64,000 bases of DNA from Nisaea sp. Lineage in GTDB: Bacteria; Pseudomonadota; Alphaproteobacteria; Thalassobaculales; Thalassobaculaceae. Under the pieces are notes generated by a model. The model was not told where the DNA came from. It ran no database searches and was given only the letters and a program-made list of their open reading frames with translations. The position numbers and the translations under genes are program-made. Of this stretch, positions 8,538 through 17,168 are shown one piece after another (within the stretch, counting starts at the first letter, position 1; each line of letters starts with the position of its first letter). The stretch lies in the NCBI RefSeq assembly GCF_017640745.1, contig NZ_JAEPQA010000015.1:55703-119702 (forward strand). Reading direction: 5' to 3'.

Positions 8538-9467
8538 ATGAGCGACACACGAGCGCCCGCAACCGCCGGGGATGGCGGCCTCAGCAATCCGGCGCTCGGC
8601 ATCGGCCTCAGCGTTGTTGCGATCGCGATGTTCGCGACGATGGACGCGCTGGCGAAGTTCACCTCCGAGACGATCCGAGTCGAAATGGTGATCTGGGGCC
8701 GTTACTTTTTCCACTTCCTCGCCATGGTGATGATCCTTCCAATCCTCGGAGTCCGGCGTGCCTTCAAGACAAGCCAGACCGGCAAGGTGGCGATCCGGGG
8801 CCTGCTGCTGCTCGCCTCCACCTTCTGCTTCTTCACCGCGATCTCCCAGATCCCACTGGCCGAAGCCAACGCGATCGGTTTCGTCGCGCCGCTGATCACC
8901 GTCGCCCTCTCGGCCTTCTTCCTGCGCGAGACGGTCGGCATCCGGCGCTGGTCCGCCGTCGCCATCGGCTTCGGCGGCATGCTGGTGGTGCTCCGTCCCG
9001 GGTTCCAGGACATCCACTGGGCCTATTTCCTGGTCTTGGCGATGGCGACCATGTTCAGCGTCTTCGCGCTCCTCACCCGGGCCCTGAACCGCACCGAGGA
9101 TCCGGTCGCGATGCTGTTCCACACTGCGATGATCGGCACCGCAGGAGCCTGCCTGCTGGCCTTCTTCTACTGGGAAACGCCAACCCTGACGGAATGGCTG
9201 CTGCTGATGGTGATAGGGGGGATCGGCGGGGTTTCCCACCAGATCCTGATCTATGCCTACCGCTATGCGAGTGCCTCGATCCTCGCGCCGTTCCAGTACA
9301 CGATCATCGTCTGGTCGACTGTCTACGGATTCTTCCTGTTCGGAGATGTTCCGGACCTCTGGACATTCATCGGCGCGGGGGCGATTGTCGCCGCCGGTCT
9401 CTATGTCTGGGTGCGGGAGCGGCAGGTGAAGAAGCAGCCGCCGACACCGACCCCGATCAGACGCTGA
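8538..9467 (+). CDS. EamA/DMT-family transporter
   Basis: A 309-residue membrane protein with about ten hydrophobic segments arranged as two EamA repeats. Typical family blocks are visible: ATMDALAKFT at the start, FFTAISQIPLAEANAIGFVAPLITVALS, and LIYAYRYASASILAPFQYTIIVWS in the second half. Members export amino acids, metabolites or drugs from the cytoplasm. ATG 8538 has AGGA at suitable distance; a GTG at 8508 is an alternative. The next gene is a paralogue in the same orientation, 28 bases downstream, so the two form a tandem duplicate pair. Confidence 0.85.
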   Translation: MSDTRAPATAGDGGLSNPALGIGLSVVAIAMFATMDALAKFTSETIRVEMVIWGRYFFHFLAMVMILPILGVRRAFKTSQTGKVAIRGLLLLASTFCFFTAISQIPLAEANAIGFVAPLITVALSAFFLRETVGIRRWSAVAIGFGGMLVVLRPGFQDIHWAYFLVLAMATMFSVFALLTRALNRTEDPVAMLFHTAMIGTAGACLLAFFYWETPTLTEWLLLMVIGGIGGVSHQILIYAYRYASASILAPFQYTIIVWSTVYGFFLFGDVPDLWTFIGAGAIVAAGLYVWVRERQVKKQPPTPTPIRR

Positions 9468-9495
9468 CCCACCCTCTTCCGGATCGGACCCGACC

Positions 9496-10404
9496 ATGAC
9501 CGGCGCGAGCGCCCACCGACCCGCCCTTGCGATCTGCCTGATCATCGCCGGCTTCACCTGCTTTTCGACCATGGACATGCTGGTCAAGAAAAGCGGCGCC
9601 ATGGTGCCGGTCGAGCAGGTGACTTTCTTCCGCTATGCGGTTCATTTCGCGGTCCTTCTGGCCCTGACGCCATTTCTCGGCCTGAGGACGATGCTGGGCG
9701 GACGACGGTTCGGCTTCCTCGCGCTGCGCGGCGGCTTCATGTTCGTCTCCACCGTGCTTTTCTTCACTGCAATCACGCAGCTGCCGCTGGCCGAGGCGGC
9801 AGCGATCACCTTCATGGCGCCGATCATCACCGTCGGGCTGTCCGTTCTCTTTCTGAAGGAGCAGGTCGGCATCAGGCGCTGGAGCGCGGTCGCCGTCGGG
9901 TTCGGCGGCATCCTGGTGATACTGCGCCCCGGCCTGCAGGAACTCTCCCCCGCGCATTTCATGGTGCTGGCGACCGCCTTCTTCTTTTCGGTCTTCACAC
10001 TGATGACGCGCCATGCGGGCACGGGGACACCGATTGCCGCGACCACGTTCCTGACGGGACTGACCGGGCTCGTCGGCTCGGCCTTTATGTTGCCCGGGAC
10101 CGGCCCGCTCCCATCACCCGAAAGCTGGCCGGTACTCGCTGTCATCGGGTTGCTCGCGCTCGCGGCGGAATGCCTGCTGATCCTCGGATACCGCTACGCC
10201 TTCGCGTCGCTGCTGGCGCCGTTCCAGTATGTGCAGATGCTCTGGGCAACCTTTTTCGGCTGGCTCGTCTTCGACACGCTTCCGGATCTCTGGACCTGCG
10301 CCGGCGCTGTGCTGGTGATCGGCGCCGGGCTCTATATCTGGCTCCGGGAAAGCCGGATCAGGCAGGATCCGCCGCTGGTTGCCGACGCCAGCGGACAGAG
10401 GTGA
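9496..10404 (+). CDS. EamA/DMT-family transporter (tandem paralogue)
   Basis: A 302-residue membrane protein colinear with the preceding transporter: both share TAITQLPLAEAAAITFMAPI-like and RRWSAVAVGFGGILVILRPG-like blocks, so they arose by duplication. Roughly ten transmembrane segments are visible. The substrate is unknown. Its 3' end overlaps the convergent MFS gene by 47 bases. Paired DMT transporters may act as a heterodimer, as in some small-multidrug-type systems, but EamA proteins are normally self-sufficient. Confidence 0.85.
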   Translation: MTGASAHRPALAICLIIAGFTCFSTMDMLVKKSGAMVPVEQVTFFRYAVHFAVLLALTPFLGLRTMLGGRRFGFLALRGGFMFVSTVLFFTAITQLPLAEAAAITFMAPIITVGLSVLFLKEQVGIRRWSAVAVGFGGILVILRPGLQELSPAHFMVLATAFFFSVFTLMTRHAGTGTPIAATTFLTGLTGLVGSAFMLPGTGPLPSPESWPVLAVIGLLALAAECLLILGYRYAFASLLAPFQYVQMLWATFFGWLVFDTLPDLWTCAGAVLVIGAGLYIWLRESRIRQDPPLVADASGQR

Positions 10405-11599
10405 AGACGGTGAACATCGACAGGATCATGAAACCGGCGATGGCATAGAACACCAGCTCCGGCGCGAATTCGTCGAGGATGAAGCCGAAGATCATCGGCG
10501 AAACGATGCCGCCGATGCTGAAACCGGTGGTCACGAAGCCGAAGACCTTGCCGTACTGCCCGTCCGGCGTGACAGAGCGGACGATCATGTCGCGCGACGG
10601 CATGATCATGCCATGCATGATGCCCTGCGCCGTCAAGGATGCGAGCAGCAGCGGCTCCGGCAGATCGACCGTCGCCACCATGGCGATCATCACCGCGGTC
10701 GCAAAGAAACAGAACGCGGCGACCACATTGTGGTTGGAGGTCTTGTCGGCGAGGTAACCGCCGAACAGGATCCCGATCGTCGTGCCGACGAGATAGCCGG
10801 TGAGCGCGCCGGTCGCGACCGGAATCTCGGTGCCGTGCACGAGATTGAGCGCGGAAACCAGGAAGTTGTTCAGGCCGCCCGACCCCATCGCTGTCATCGT
10901 ATAGAAGCCGAGACACATCAGGATCGGGAACGAGAACAACAGCGCGCGGCTTGAGGCCGACGCCGCAGCAGGTTTAGCCGCTCCCTCCTCCGTCTTGCGC
11001 TTGGTATGGAGGCTCTGGGCCGAGATCAGTAGCGCCGCCGCGGTGACGAGCCCGGCAATGCCGCAAACCACGAGCGCAGAGCGCCATCCCATCATCTCGC
11101 TGAGGAAGATGACGAGCGGCGGCGCCACAGCGAAACCGGCGAAACCGGCGAAGGTATGCAGACTGAAGGCGCGTCCCATCCTCGCCCCGGAGACCGAGGC
11201 GGAGAGGATCGCGTAGTCGGCCGGGTGATAGACCCCGTTCGCGACGCCGGCGACGGCCATCAGCGCCAGAAGCCCCCAGTAAGTGTCGCCGAAACCGATG
11301 AGGAGAAAGGCCAGCGCCTCGAGGGCCAACCCGCCGATGAGGATCCAGCGGGCGCCGAACCGGTCGACGAGATAACCGAACGGAAGCTGCGTGCTCGCCG
11401 TCGCACCGCTGAAGATCGTCATGATCAGGCCGAGTTCGAGGAAGCTGACGCCGAACTGCTCTCGCAGTACCGGAAACAGCGGCGGCAACAGCAGGATATA
11501 GAAATGGCTGAAGAAATGCGCGACGCCGATCAGGCTGATGACCTTGACGTCGGAGAAGGCTCCCCCGGCGGGCGGGACGGCTTGCGTATCGGCGGTCAT
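10358..11599 (-). CDS. MFS transporter, fosmidomycin-resistance-like
   Basis: A 413-residue, twelve-segment major facilitator. Segments such as FSHFYILLLPPLFPVLREQFGV at the N-terminus, LVDRFGARWILIGG in the loop after TM2 and VANGVYHPADYAILS in TM4/5 resemble the Fsr (fosmidomycin resistance) branch, whose members contain HPAD/HP motifs there. It likely exports a small compound by proton antiport. No linked regulator is seen. Substrate assignment by name alone would be unsafe. Confidence 0.82.
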   Translation of the reverse strand: MTADTQAVPPAGGAFSDVKVISLIGVAHFFSHFYILLLPPLFPVLREQFGVSFLELGLIMTIFSGATASTQLPFGYLVDRFGARWILIGGLALEALAFLLIGFGDTYWGLLALMAVAGVANGVYHPADYAILSASVSGARMGRAFSLHTFAGFAGFAVAPPLVIFLSEMMGWRSALVVCGIAGLVTAAALLISAQSLHTKRKTEEGAAKPAAASASSRALLFSFPILMCLGFYTMTAMGSGGLNNFLVSALNLVHGTEIPVATGALTGYLVGTTIGILFGGYLADKTSNHNVVAAFCFFATAVMIAMVATVDLPEPLLLASLTAQGIMHGMIMPSRDMIVRSVTPDGQYGKVFGFVTTGFSIGGIVSPMIFGFILDEFAPELVFYAIAGFMILSMFTVFTSVRWRRQPAADPA

Positions 11600-11693
11600 C
11601 GAATGTCCTGGCGCAAAAAATCAGGAAAGTCAGACCGCAAAACTGGAACGCACGGGGAGAGAGGTCAAGAGCGGCCTCTCCCCCGATCCGCGA

Positions 11694-12110
11694 TTACTGT
11701 TGTGCCGCAAGCCACCAGCGGGAGATGCGATTGCCCTCGTCGTCGGTGCTTTCGAATTCGTTGTTCTCGAGCAGGCGGACGCGGAGGCAGCGTTCGGTCT
11801 CGCTGTCGAACGGAGTCAGGCAGTAATGTTCCTTGGTCGGCCGAACGGTTCCCGTCTCGTAAAATTCCTCGAAACCGTTCTGCGCCGGCACATGCAGCGA
11901 GTAGACCTTGCGCTTCTCGAGCTTGAAGTAGAAGGCCCGGTTCCCCTCGGTCAGCCAGCCGGAAATCAGCCGCCCGTCGGCAAGAGCGAGGAATCCCGGT
12001 CCGGTCATTCCGCGCGGATCGTAAGCGCCGGCGGGTTGCGGTGCCGCCGACAGGAAAACGGTTGCGACGGCGGCGGCCAGCATGGACTTGGCGAAAACCT
12101 TGAGATGCAC
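11694..12110 (-). CDS. Exported hypothetical protein
   Basis: A 138-residue protein. The GTG start at 12110 is preferred because GGAG lies 8 bases upstream and the signal peptide (SMLAAAVATVFLSAAPQPAGA) then sits at the true N-terminus; an extension to 12194 adds a polar leader. The mature part is about 110 residues, rich in charged and aromatic residues, with two Cys (EHYCLTPF and ERCLRVRL) that could form a disulfide. It is divergent from the next small membrane protein. The family is not recognised. Confidence 0.65.
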   Translation of the reverse strand: MHLKVFAKSMLAAAVATVFLSAAPQPAGAYDPRGMTGPGFLALADGRLISGWLTEGNRAFYFKLEKRKVYSLHVPAQNGFEEFYETGTVRPTKEHYCLTPFDSETERCLRVRLLENNEFESTDDEGNRISRWWLAAQQ

Positions 12111-12223
12111 AGTAAAATCTCCATTTTTATTGTGCGAATTCTTCTTGAAATCACGGTAACAGAATCGCATCAACATCTGAACAAATTCTTTCAATCACTT
12201 GGTTTCCATGCATTTTGTCTAAA

Positions 12224-12580
12224 ATGGCGAAACAATCACAAGCAAAACCGTTGATATCCAGCGTGATTTGGCCGGCTTTCATCGCCGTTTCCATTCTATG
12301 GATCGGTGCGTTCGCTTGGTTGTTTCTCGACCGCTGGTCTGAAGATCTCGCACCTGTCGAGCGAACCTATATGCTCCAGGAACAAACCTGCAAGGCAGCC
12401 TACCGAGAAACGGAGGCACGCGACCGCTGCATCCTGATCATGGAGCTCGACCGCTTCCAGAGCCGCAGCATCATGATAGCCAACCGCGTCCTTGCCTGCG
12501 CGAGCCTTCCCTTGATCGGTTTCGGCATTCTCGTCTATCTGGGACGCCGCCGAACCGGCAAGAAGGGACAGAGGACGTGA
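12224..12580 (+). CDS. Small two-helix membrane protein
   Basis: A 118-residue protein with hydrophobic helices at about residues 12-34 (SSVIWPAFIAVSILWIGAFA) and 88-106 (VLACASLPLIGFGILVYLG), separated by a charged loop with Cys residues (EQTCKAAYRE, RDRCILI). This predicts a loop on the periplasmic side. ATG 12224 is used; a TTG 9 bases earlier is possible. Its stop overlaps the GTG of the HD-domain gene by 4 bases, so the two are translationally coupled. Function unknown. Confidence 0.65.
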   Translation: MAKQSQAKPLISSVIWPAFIAVSILWIGAFAWLFLDRWSEDLAPVERTYMLQEQTCKAAYRETEARDRCILIMELDRFQSRSIMIANRVLACASLPLIGFGILVYLGRRRTGKKGQRT

Positions 12581-13182
12581 CGCGCGCGAAAACCGCCACC
12601 GGGCCGAGGGCATGGCAGCGCATGCTGAGCGGCCGCAGACTGGACCTGCTCGACCCCTCCCCGCTCGACGTGGAGATCGAGGATATCGCGCACGGTCTCT
12701 CCCGGGTGGCGCGCTGGAACGGACAGACCGAGGGCCGCTGGCCCTATTCGGTCGCCGAACATTCTATCCTGGTCGAGAAACTGGTTCACCGGCTCGATCC
12801 CGACCTGGCTCTGAAATGGCGCCTGGCGACCTTGCTGCACGATGCCCCGGAATATGTCGTCGGCGACATGATCACCCCTTTCAAGGCGGTCATCGGTCCA
12901 GACTACAAAGAAGTCGAGAAACGGCTCGAGGGCGCGGTGCATGTAAGGTTCGGGCTGCCGGCCAGACTACCGGCGGAGATCACCGCCAAGATCAAACGCG
13001 CGGACAGAATCGCGGCTTACCTCGAGGCGACACAACTGGCCGGCTTCTCGAAGTCCGAAGCGGACAAAATATTCGGAAAACCGAAGACCGGCACGGATAT
13101 GATCATCGAACCGATGTCGCCGACCGCGGCGAAACAGGCCTATCTCAAGCGCTTCCGCATTCTGGGCGGGTCGTCACGCTGA
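12577..13182 (+). CDS. HD-domain phosphohydrolase, YfbR-like
   Basis: A 201-residue HD-superfamily protein. The metal-binding signature is seen as SVAEHSILV, LATLLHDAPEYVVGDMITPFK (His-Asp plus a conserved DxxxPxK) and a later IKRADRIAAYLEA Asp. These match the 5'-deoxynucleotidase YfbR branch, which dephosphorylates deoxyribonucleoside 5'-monophosphates. The GTG start overlaps the previous stop (GTGA). Other HD proteins of this size act on different phosphomonoesters, so the substrate is not fixed. Confidence 0.8.
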   Translation: MTRAKTATGPRAWQRMLSGRRLDLLDPSPLDVEIEDIAHGLSRVARWNGQTEGRWPYSVAEHSILVEKLVHRLDPDLALKWRLATLLHDAPEYVVGDMITPFKAVIGPDYKEVEKRLEGAVHVRFGLPARLPAEITAKIKRADRIAAYLEATQLAGFSKSEADKIFGKPKTGTDMIIEPMSPTAAKQAYLKRFRILGGSSR

Positions 13183-13308
13183 ATTCGACCCCCGGTATGA
13201 ACCGACATATGTCCGGGTGACACAACTGGATTCCCGGTTCCCGATCCTGCACTATCCGAAACTTAGACAGGGCGGCATAGATATTGTCGGTTCACCCGGG
13301 AGCGCGGA

Positions 13309-14499
13309 ATGTTGGTGCAGAGCAATGGCGGCGGTGCGCAGGAAAAGCGGCGCAAGCTTACGCCGATCCTGGACCAGATCATCTATGGGCCGCCGAGCGT
13401 CACCTGGAACGTCCTCGGCATCACGCTCGATCTGGAACAGGGACAGAATTTCTTCGAGATCCCGAGCCTGAACCGCGTCATCATCTTCAAGTATCCGAAC
13501 TTCAAGGTCGAGGTCTCCGACAAGACCAAGATCGATTTCGGCGGCAAGGACGCCGCCCTCTCCGACGAGCGTCCGGTCGAGACCGCCATCTATATCCCGA
13601 ACAACGAGGAGTTCCCGCAGGACGGCGGCTATGCGGTCTATCTGCGCCAGAAGGACTCCGAGGAGCTGCTGCAGCGTTACGTCGGGATCGCGCAAGGTCA
13701 CATGACCGAGGCGATGACCCGCGACTTCAGACGCCTGTCGCTGATCGACGACCTGCCCTCGCTCGATCCGTTCCTGCTCAAGACCGCGCTGGACCGAGAA
13801 AAACTCTCCTACAACCCGGCCTATCTGCAGATGAAGGATGGCGAAGAAGACAACATTCAGTCGGTGATTCGCGACAAGGTACGCCCGATTGTCGCCAAGG
13901 CGCTCGGCGCCGACGACACTGACAGCGCCAAGACGCAGCGTTTCATCGACGCGATCTGGGACCCGACGATCCCGGAAGCCGCGCTCTTCATCGAGGCTTT
14001 CAAGATCGACAACAAGGAAGTCGCCAACGTCTTCAGCGCCTGGAAGGGCGTTTCCTTCTATCAGTACCAGTTCGAGGAAAACAAACCGCAGATCGCCGAA
14101 GTCATCGGATGGATCAAATCAGAGCAGTCGCTGCCGATAGACCACCGGCAGCACCGGGCTTTTCTCGAACAGCAAAAAATGTTCAAGGAGCGCGTACTGA
14201 AAAAGATTCTGAACGTGGTCGGGAATATTAACCAGATATTCAAGGATTTCGATTCATGCTACCGGAAATTTATTGAAGAAGGAGATCCGGTCGCGTTTCG
14301 AAACTTCCTGATTACATCGCATTACCGGTACTGGTTGCTGGGCTATTGCTGCACTTCGTTGATGCACATAAGGAACATTTTCGACCGGTCACGGAGCGAG
14401 GGCGTCAGAGGCGCATTGAGGTTCGAGCAATTGAACGACATGCTCGCCAATATGGATGCAACCGTGAGCAGTAAGGCGGGCGGCGCGAAGGACCTTTAG
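13309..14499 (+). CDS. Unrecognised 396-residue protein
   Basis: No signal peptide or membrane segment. The N-terminal 120 residues look beta-rich (VTWNVLGITLDLEQGQNFF, RVIIFKYPNFKVEVS), while residues 180-390 look helical and end in a region with paired Cys (LLGYCCTSLMHIRNIFDRS). A GGAG lies a few bases before the ATG. It is followed by two further unrecognised genes in the same direction; the gap to the next is about 135 bases. I do not recognise a family. The later half has somewhat lower GC than its neighbours. Confidence 0.7.
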   Translation: MLVQSNGGGAQEKRRKLTPILDQIIYGPPSVTWNVLGITLDLEQGQNFFEIPSLNRVIIFKYPNFKVEVSDKTKIDFGGKDAALSDERPVETAIYIPNNEEFPQDGGYAVYLRQKDSEELLQRYVGIAQGHMTEAMTRDFRRLSLIDDLPSLDPFLLKTALDREKLSYNPAYLQMKDGEEDNIQSVIRDKVRPIVAKALGADDTDSAKTQRFIDAIWDPTIPEAALFIEAFKIDNKEVANVFSAWKGVSFYQYQFEENKPQIAEVIGWIKSEQSLPIDHRQHRAFLEQQKMFKERVLKKILNVVGNINQIFKDFDSCYRKFIEEGDPVAFRNFLITSHYRYWLLGYCCTSLMHIRNIFDRSRSEGVRGALRFEQLNDMLANMDATVSSKAGGAKDL

Positions 14500-14634
14500 G
14501 TTTCTGCAACTCTTGTCCGAAACCGTTAACATTCTGAAATTCCGTTGAAAATGCGATCTTTTTGCGGCCAAATGCAGGGTGCAAGACCCTTTGATCGCGC
14601 TGACGGTAGAACTGGGCAGACGGACAACGAAGGT

Positions 14635-15753
14635 ATGGCGAACCAATCGACCACAGCGACCCATTTCTGGCCTGCGAGCTTCGCCGAGCGGGGCGTTGCG
14701 GTCCCATTCACCACGCCGAGCGTGGCCATGGCGCGGGTGCGGAACGGCGAGCGTGGACGCCTCGAGATGGTTATTTCCGGGCTCTCCGGCGGGCGTGGAG
14801 TCTATGTCATCGGCTGGAACGGCGTGCCGGAGACTTTCAAGCTGACGGTCTACGATCGCGTGCTGCAGGAGAATATCAGCGACATAGAAACCGTCACGCC
14901 GGATGCGGTCCGCGATGCCGTGATTCGCGCCTCGGTTACCGGTCTCGCCGGCGAGGATGCCGCGGCGGCCGCCTACGCGGCGAGCACCCGCTCCACGGAG
15001 ATCCAGCTGCGCATCAGCCTCGCCCTCACCAGCCACGTGGTGAAGGCGGTTCTCGACACCGATCTCGACCTCAGCCTCGCGGCCCTCAGCCTTCCGGCGG
15101 GACAGCAGAAAGTACAGGGTCTGCTCGGCCGTATTTCAAGAATGCTGAACATCGCCCCAGATACCCTGTCCCTGGCGATGACCGAGTGGGCAGACCTTCT
15201 GGAACTTGTCGGGCTGCCGCGCCATCAGCCTGCGGGACGCCTGCGGAAGATCTTCTCGGACGCGGATCATTTCCGCAGCTCCTTCAGGGACTGGATGCGG
15301 ACCAGCGAATTGCCGGAAGGCCACCCGGCGGGCCTGGTGACCGAGGTACTCGACGAGACCTATCTCTACTGGCAGGCCGCGTTCGACGAGATCGACGCCT
15401 TTGCGAACAACCCTTCCGGAACGCTGCAGAACTGGTCCCGCCACAAGCTCGATCTCGAGCGGCTCAGCGCGCGCATCCCGTGGCTCGAAGACGGCTGGCC
15501 GGTGATCTTCGCGATCTGGGAGAATGCGCTGCGCGCAAGCCGGGAAGAGCAACTTGCGGCGGTCTCGGTTATCCTGTCCGGACTGCCGCTTTTGCCGCGC
15601 GACGAAGTGGACAGGGAAAGCCATGCCCGATGGCTGGATTTCGCGAAACGTCTCGGGCTTTCGGCGTCCCGCAACGAAGTGCGCGGACAGAGCAGCATCG
15701 ACCTGCAGAGCATGCTCAGGCAGGAAAAGGTCCTGGCAAGGAGCTTCGGATAG
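14635..15753 (+). CDS. Unrecognised 372-residue protein
   Basis: No signal peptide. ATG 14635 (MANQSTTATHFW) is the preferred start, although the frame is open from 14545 and the ribosome-binding site is close to the ATG, so a longer form is possible. The N-terminal third is beta-rich (RLEMVISGLSGGRGVYVIGW); the rest is helical and rich in Leu, Asp and Arg. Four bases after its stop begins the next unrecognised gene, so the two are an operon. No catalytic motif is evident. Confidence 0.68.
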   Translation: MANQSTTATHFWPASFAERGVAVPFTTPSVAMARVRNGERGRLEMVISGLSGGRGVYVIGWNGVPETFKLTVYDRVLQENISDIETVTPDAVRDAVIRASVTGLAGEDAAAAAYAASTRSTEIQLRISLALTSHVVKAVLDTDLDLSLAALSLPAGQQKVQGLLGRISRMLNIAPDTLSLAMTEWADLLELVGLPRHQPAGRLRKIFSDADHFRSSFRDWMRTSELPEGHPAGLVTEVLDETYLYWQAAFDEIDAFANNPSGTLQNWSRHKLDLERLSARIPWLEDGWPVIFAIWENALRASREEQLAAVSVILSGLPLLPRDEVDRESHARWLDFAKRLGLSASRNEVRGQSSIDLQSMLRQEKVLARSFG

Positions 15754-15757
15754 GCGA

Positions 15758-17155
15758 ATGAGTTCAGATTCGGACGGCAGCCCGATCAATCTCGGCGATC
15801 TCGACGGACAGCTCTTCCGGATTCCGGAGGCTGACCTCACCAATCTCGTGGCAGAGCTCGAGAAGCGTTCGCTCGACCGCAAGAAGGCGCCGGCCGTCGC
15901 CCAGGTCATGGCGAAACTGCGCCCCCGGCTCGCGATATTGAAGCCGGAGCGCCAGGCGACCCTGGTGCGGTTCTTCGCCGAGCCTTTCGCCGACCTGCTC
16001 TACACCTCCGGAGAACCGCGCAAGGCGGTCGGACGGATCCCGCGCAGCGCCATCGTGCCCTGCTACAAGCTGTTCCTCGAACATGCCGAAGCCCATCGCG
16101 TGCAGCGGTATCAGGACGATCTCGAGGAGATCGAGAAGGACAACGACGCGGCGCTGATCGAGCTTGGCACCGGCTTCTGGCGCTATGCCGCCGGCCGGCT
16201 CCGTCAGGTGCTCACCGACGCGGAGCGGGACAAGAACAAGAAACGGGCGATCATCGAGCAACTTGGCGGCGAACCCGTTTTCGAGGCGCTGATCGAGATG
16301 GTCGGCGTCCTCGAGGTCGCCGTGCCGGTCATGGAGCTGCGGAAAGCCCTGCCGTCCTCCGGCCTCAGCCAGGTGACGAACGCGCATCTCGAGCATATCT
16401 GCACGGCGCTCAACACCGTGCACCGCCAGCGTCCAGCCAACACCCAGTTCATCGTCTTCGTCATCCTCGCCCGGCTGCAGAACCCGTCGATGATCGTCGA
16501 GATCATGCAGCGCGCCGAGGACGCCGGAACGGTGGCCGACGTATCCGGGATCACCGAGATCGCGAACCAGGCCATCGTCAGCCAGACCGAGGAGAAAATC
16601 CGCGGCCTGGAGGAGAAGATCCACAGCTCGACCAGCGGTCAGGACCTGGCTCTGCAGACGGAGAAATTCGTCAAGGACATCCTCGGTGCCGCCCGCGCCG
16701 TCAGCGGTTCCGGTTCACGCATGCAGAACCGGCAGGTGCAGCGTACAAAGACCGAGATGGCGGATCTCGTCCGCCGCGAGATGCTGGAGGCGGTCGACGG
16801 ACAGGTCGCGTCCAGCCTCTCGTCCCTCGGCGATCTGGACAGCGGCCGGGACCCGGTCGCGGCGCAGAAGACCGTCGAGGACCGGATCGTCTCGCTGATG
16901 ATCACCGACCGCTTCGCGGAAGAGCTCGGCATCGAGCGCGACGTGAACAAGCGGCTCGCGGAGCTGGAGCATGATATCGGCGCCCAGTCCGAGGCCCTGC
17001 TGAGCAAGATCCGGAGCCGGAACGCCTCGGCACTCGATCCCGACGACGCCCAGCGTCAGCTCTATACCCAGGTCCGCATGACCGAACTGCTGCTCGGCCC
17101 GGAGAAGGCCAACCAGCTGCGCCTCGAAGGCATCCGTCTGCTGAACGGCGCCTGA
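15758..17155 (+). CDS. Unrecognised helical 465-residue protein
   Basis: A soluble, strongly helical and acidic protein. It has a Leu-rich N-terminal half, a repeated Gln/Glu-rich central section (KIRGLEEKIHSSTSGQDLAL, about residues 285-310) likely to form a coiled coil, and a C-terminal tail of alternating charged residues. There are almost no Cys or His. The ATG at 15758 overlaps nothing and sits 4 bases after the upstream stop; upstream open frame to 15524 is within the previous gene and is disregarded. Such composition suits a scaffolding or regulatory protein, but no family is recognised. Confidence 0.7.
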   Translation: MSSDSDGSPINLGDLDGQLFRIPEADLTNLVAELEKRSLDRKKAPAVAQVMAKLRPRLAILKPERQATLVRFFAEPFADLLYTSGEPRKAVGRIPRSAIVPCYKLFLEHAEAHRVQRYQDDLEEIEKDNDAALIELGTGFWRYAAGRLRQVLTDAERDKNKKRAIIEQLGGEPVFEALIEMVGVLEVAVPVMELRKALPSSGLSQVTNAHLEHICTALNTVHRQRPANTQFIVFVILARLQNPSMIVEIMQRAEDAGTVADVSGITEIANQAIVSQTEEKIRGLEEKIHSSTSGQDLALQTEKFVKDILGAARAVSGSGSRMQNRQVQRTKTEMADLVRREMLEAVDGQVASSLSSLGDLDSGRDPVAAQKTVEDRIVSLMITDRFAEELGIERDVNKRLAELEHDIGAQSEALLSKIRSRNASALDPDDAQRQLYTQVRMTELLLGPEKANQLRLEGIRLLNGA

Positions 17156-17168
17156 GGCACCGCCGGCG

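Noticed and set aside
7656..9602. 648-codon minus-strand frame over the SPOR lipoprotein and first EamA gene
   Set aside because: It is antisense to two well-supported genes and has low-complexity Arg/Glu/Gly composition, a typical shadow of GC-rich coding DNA.
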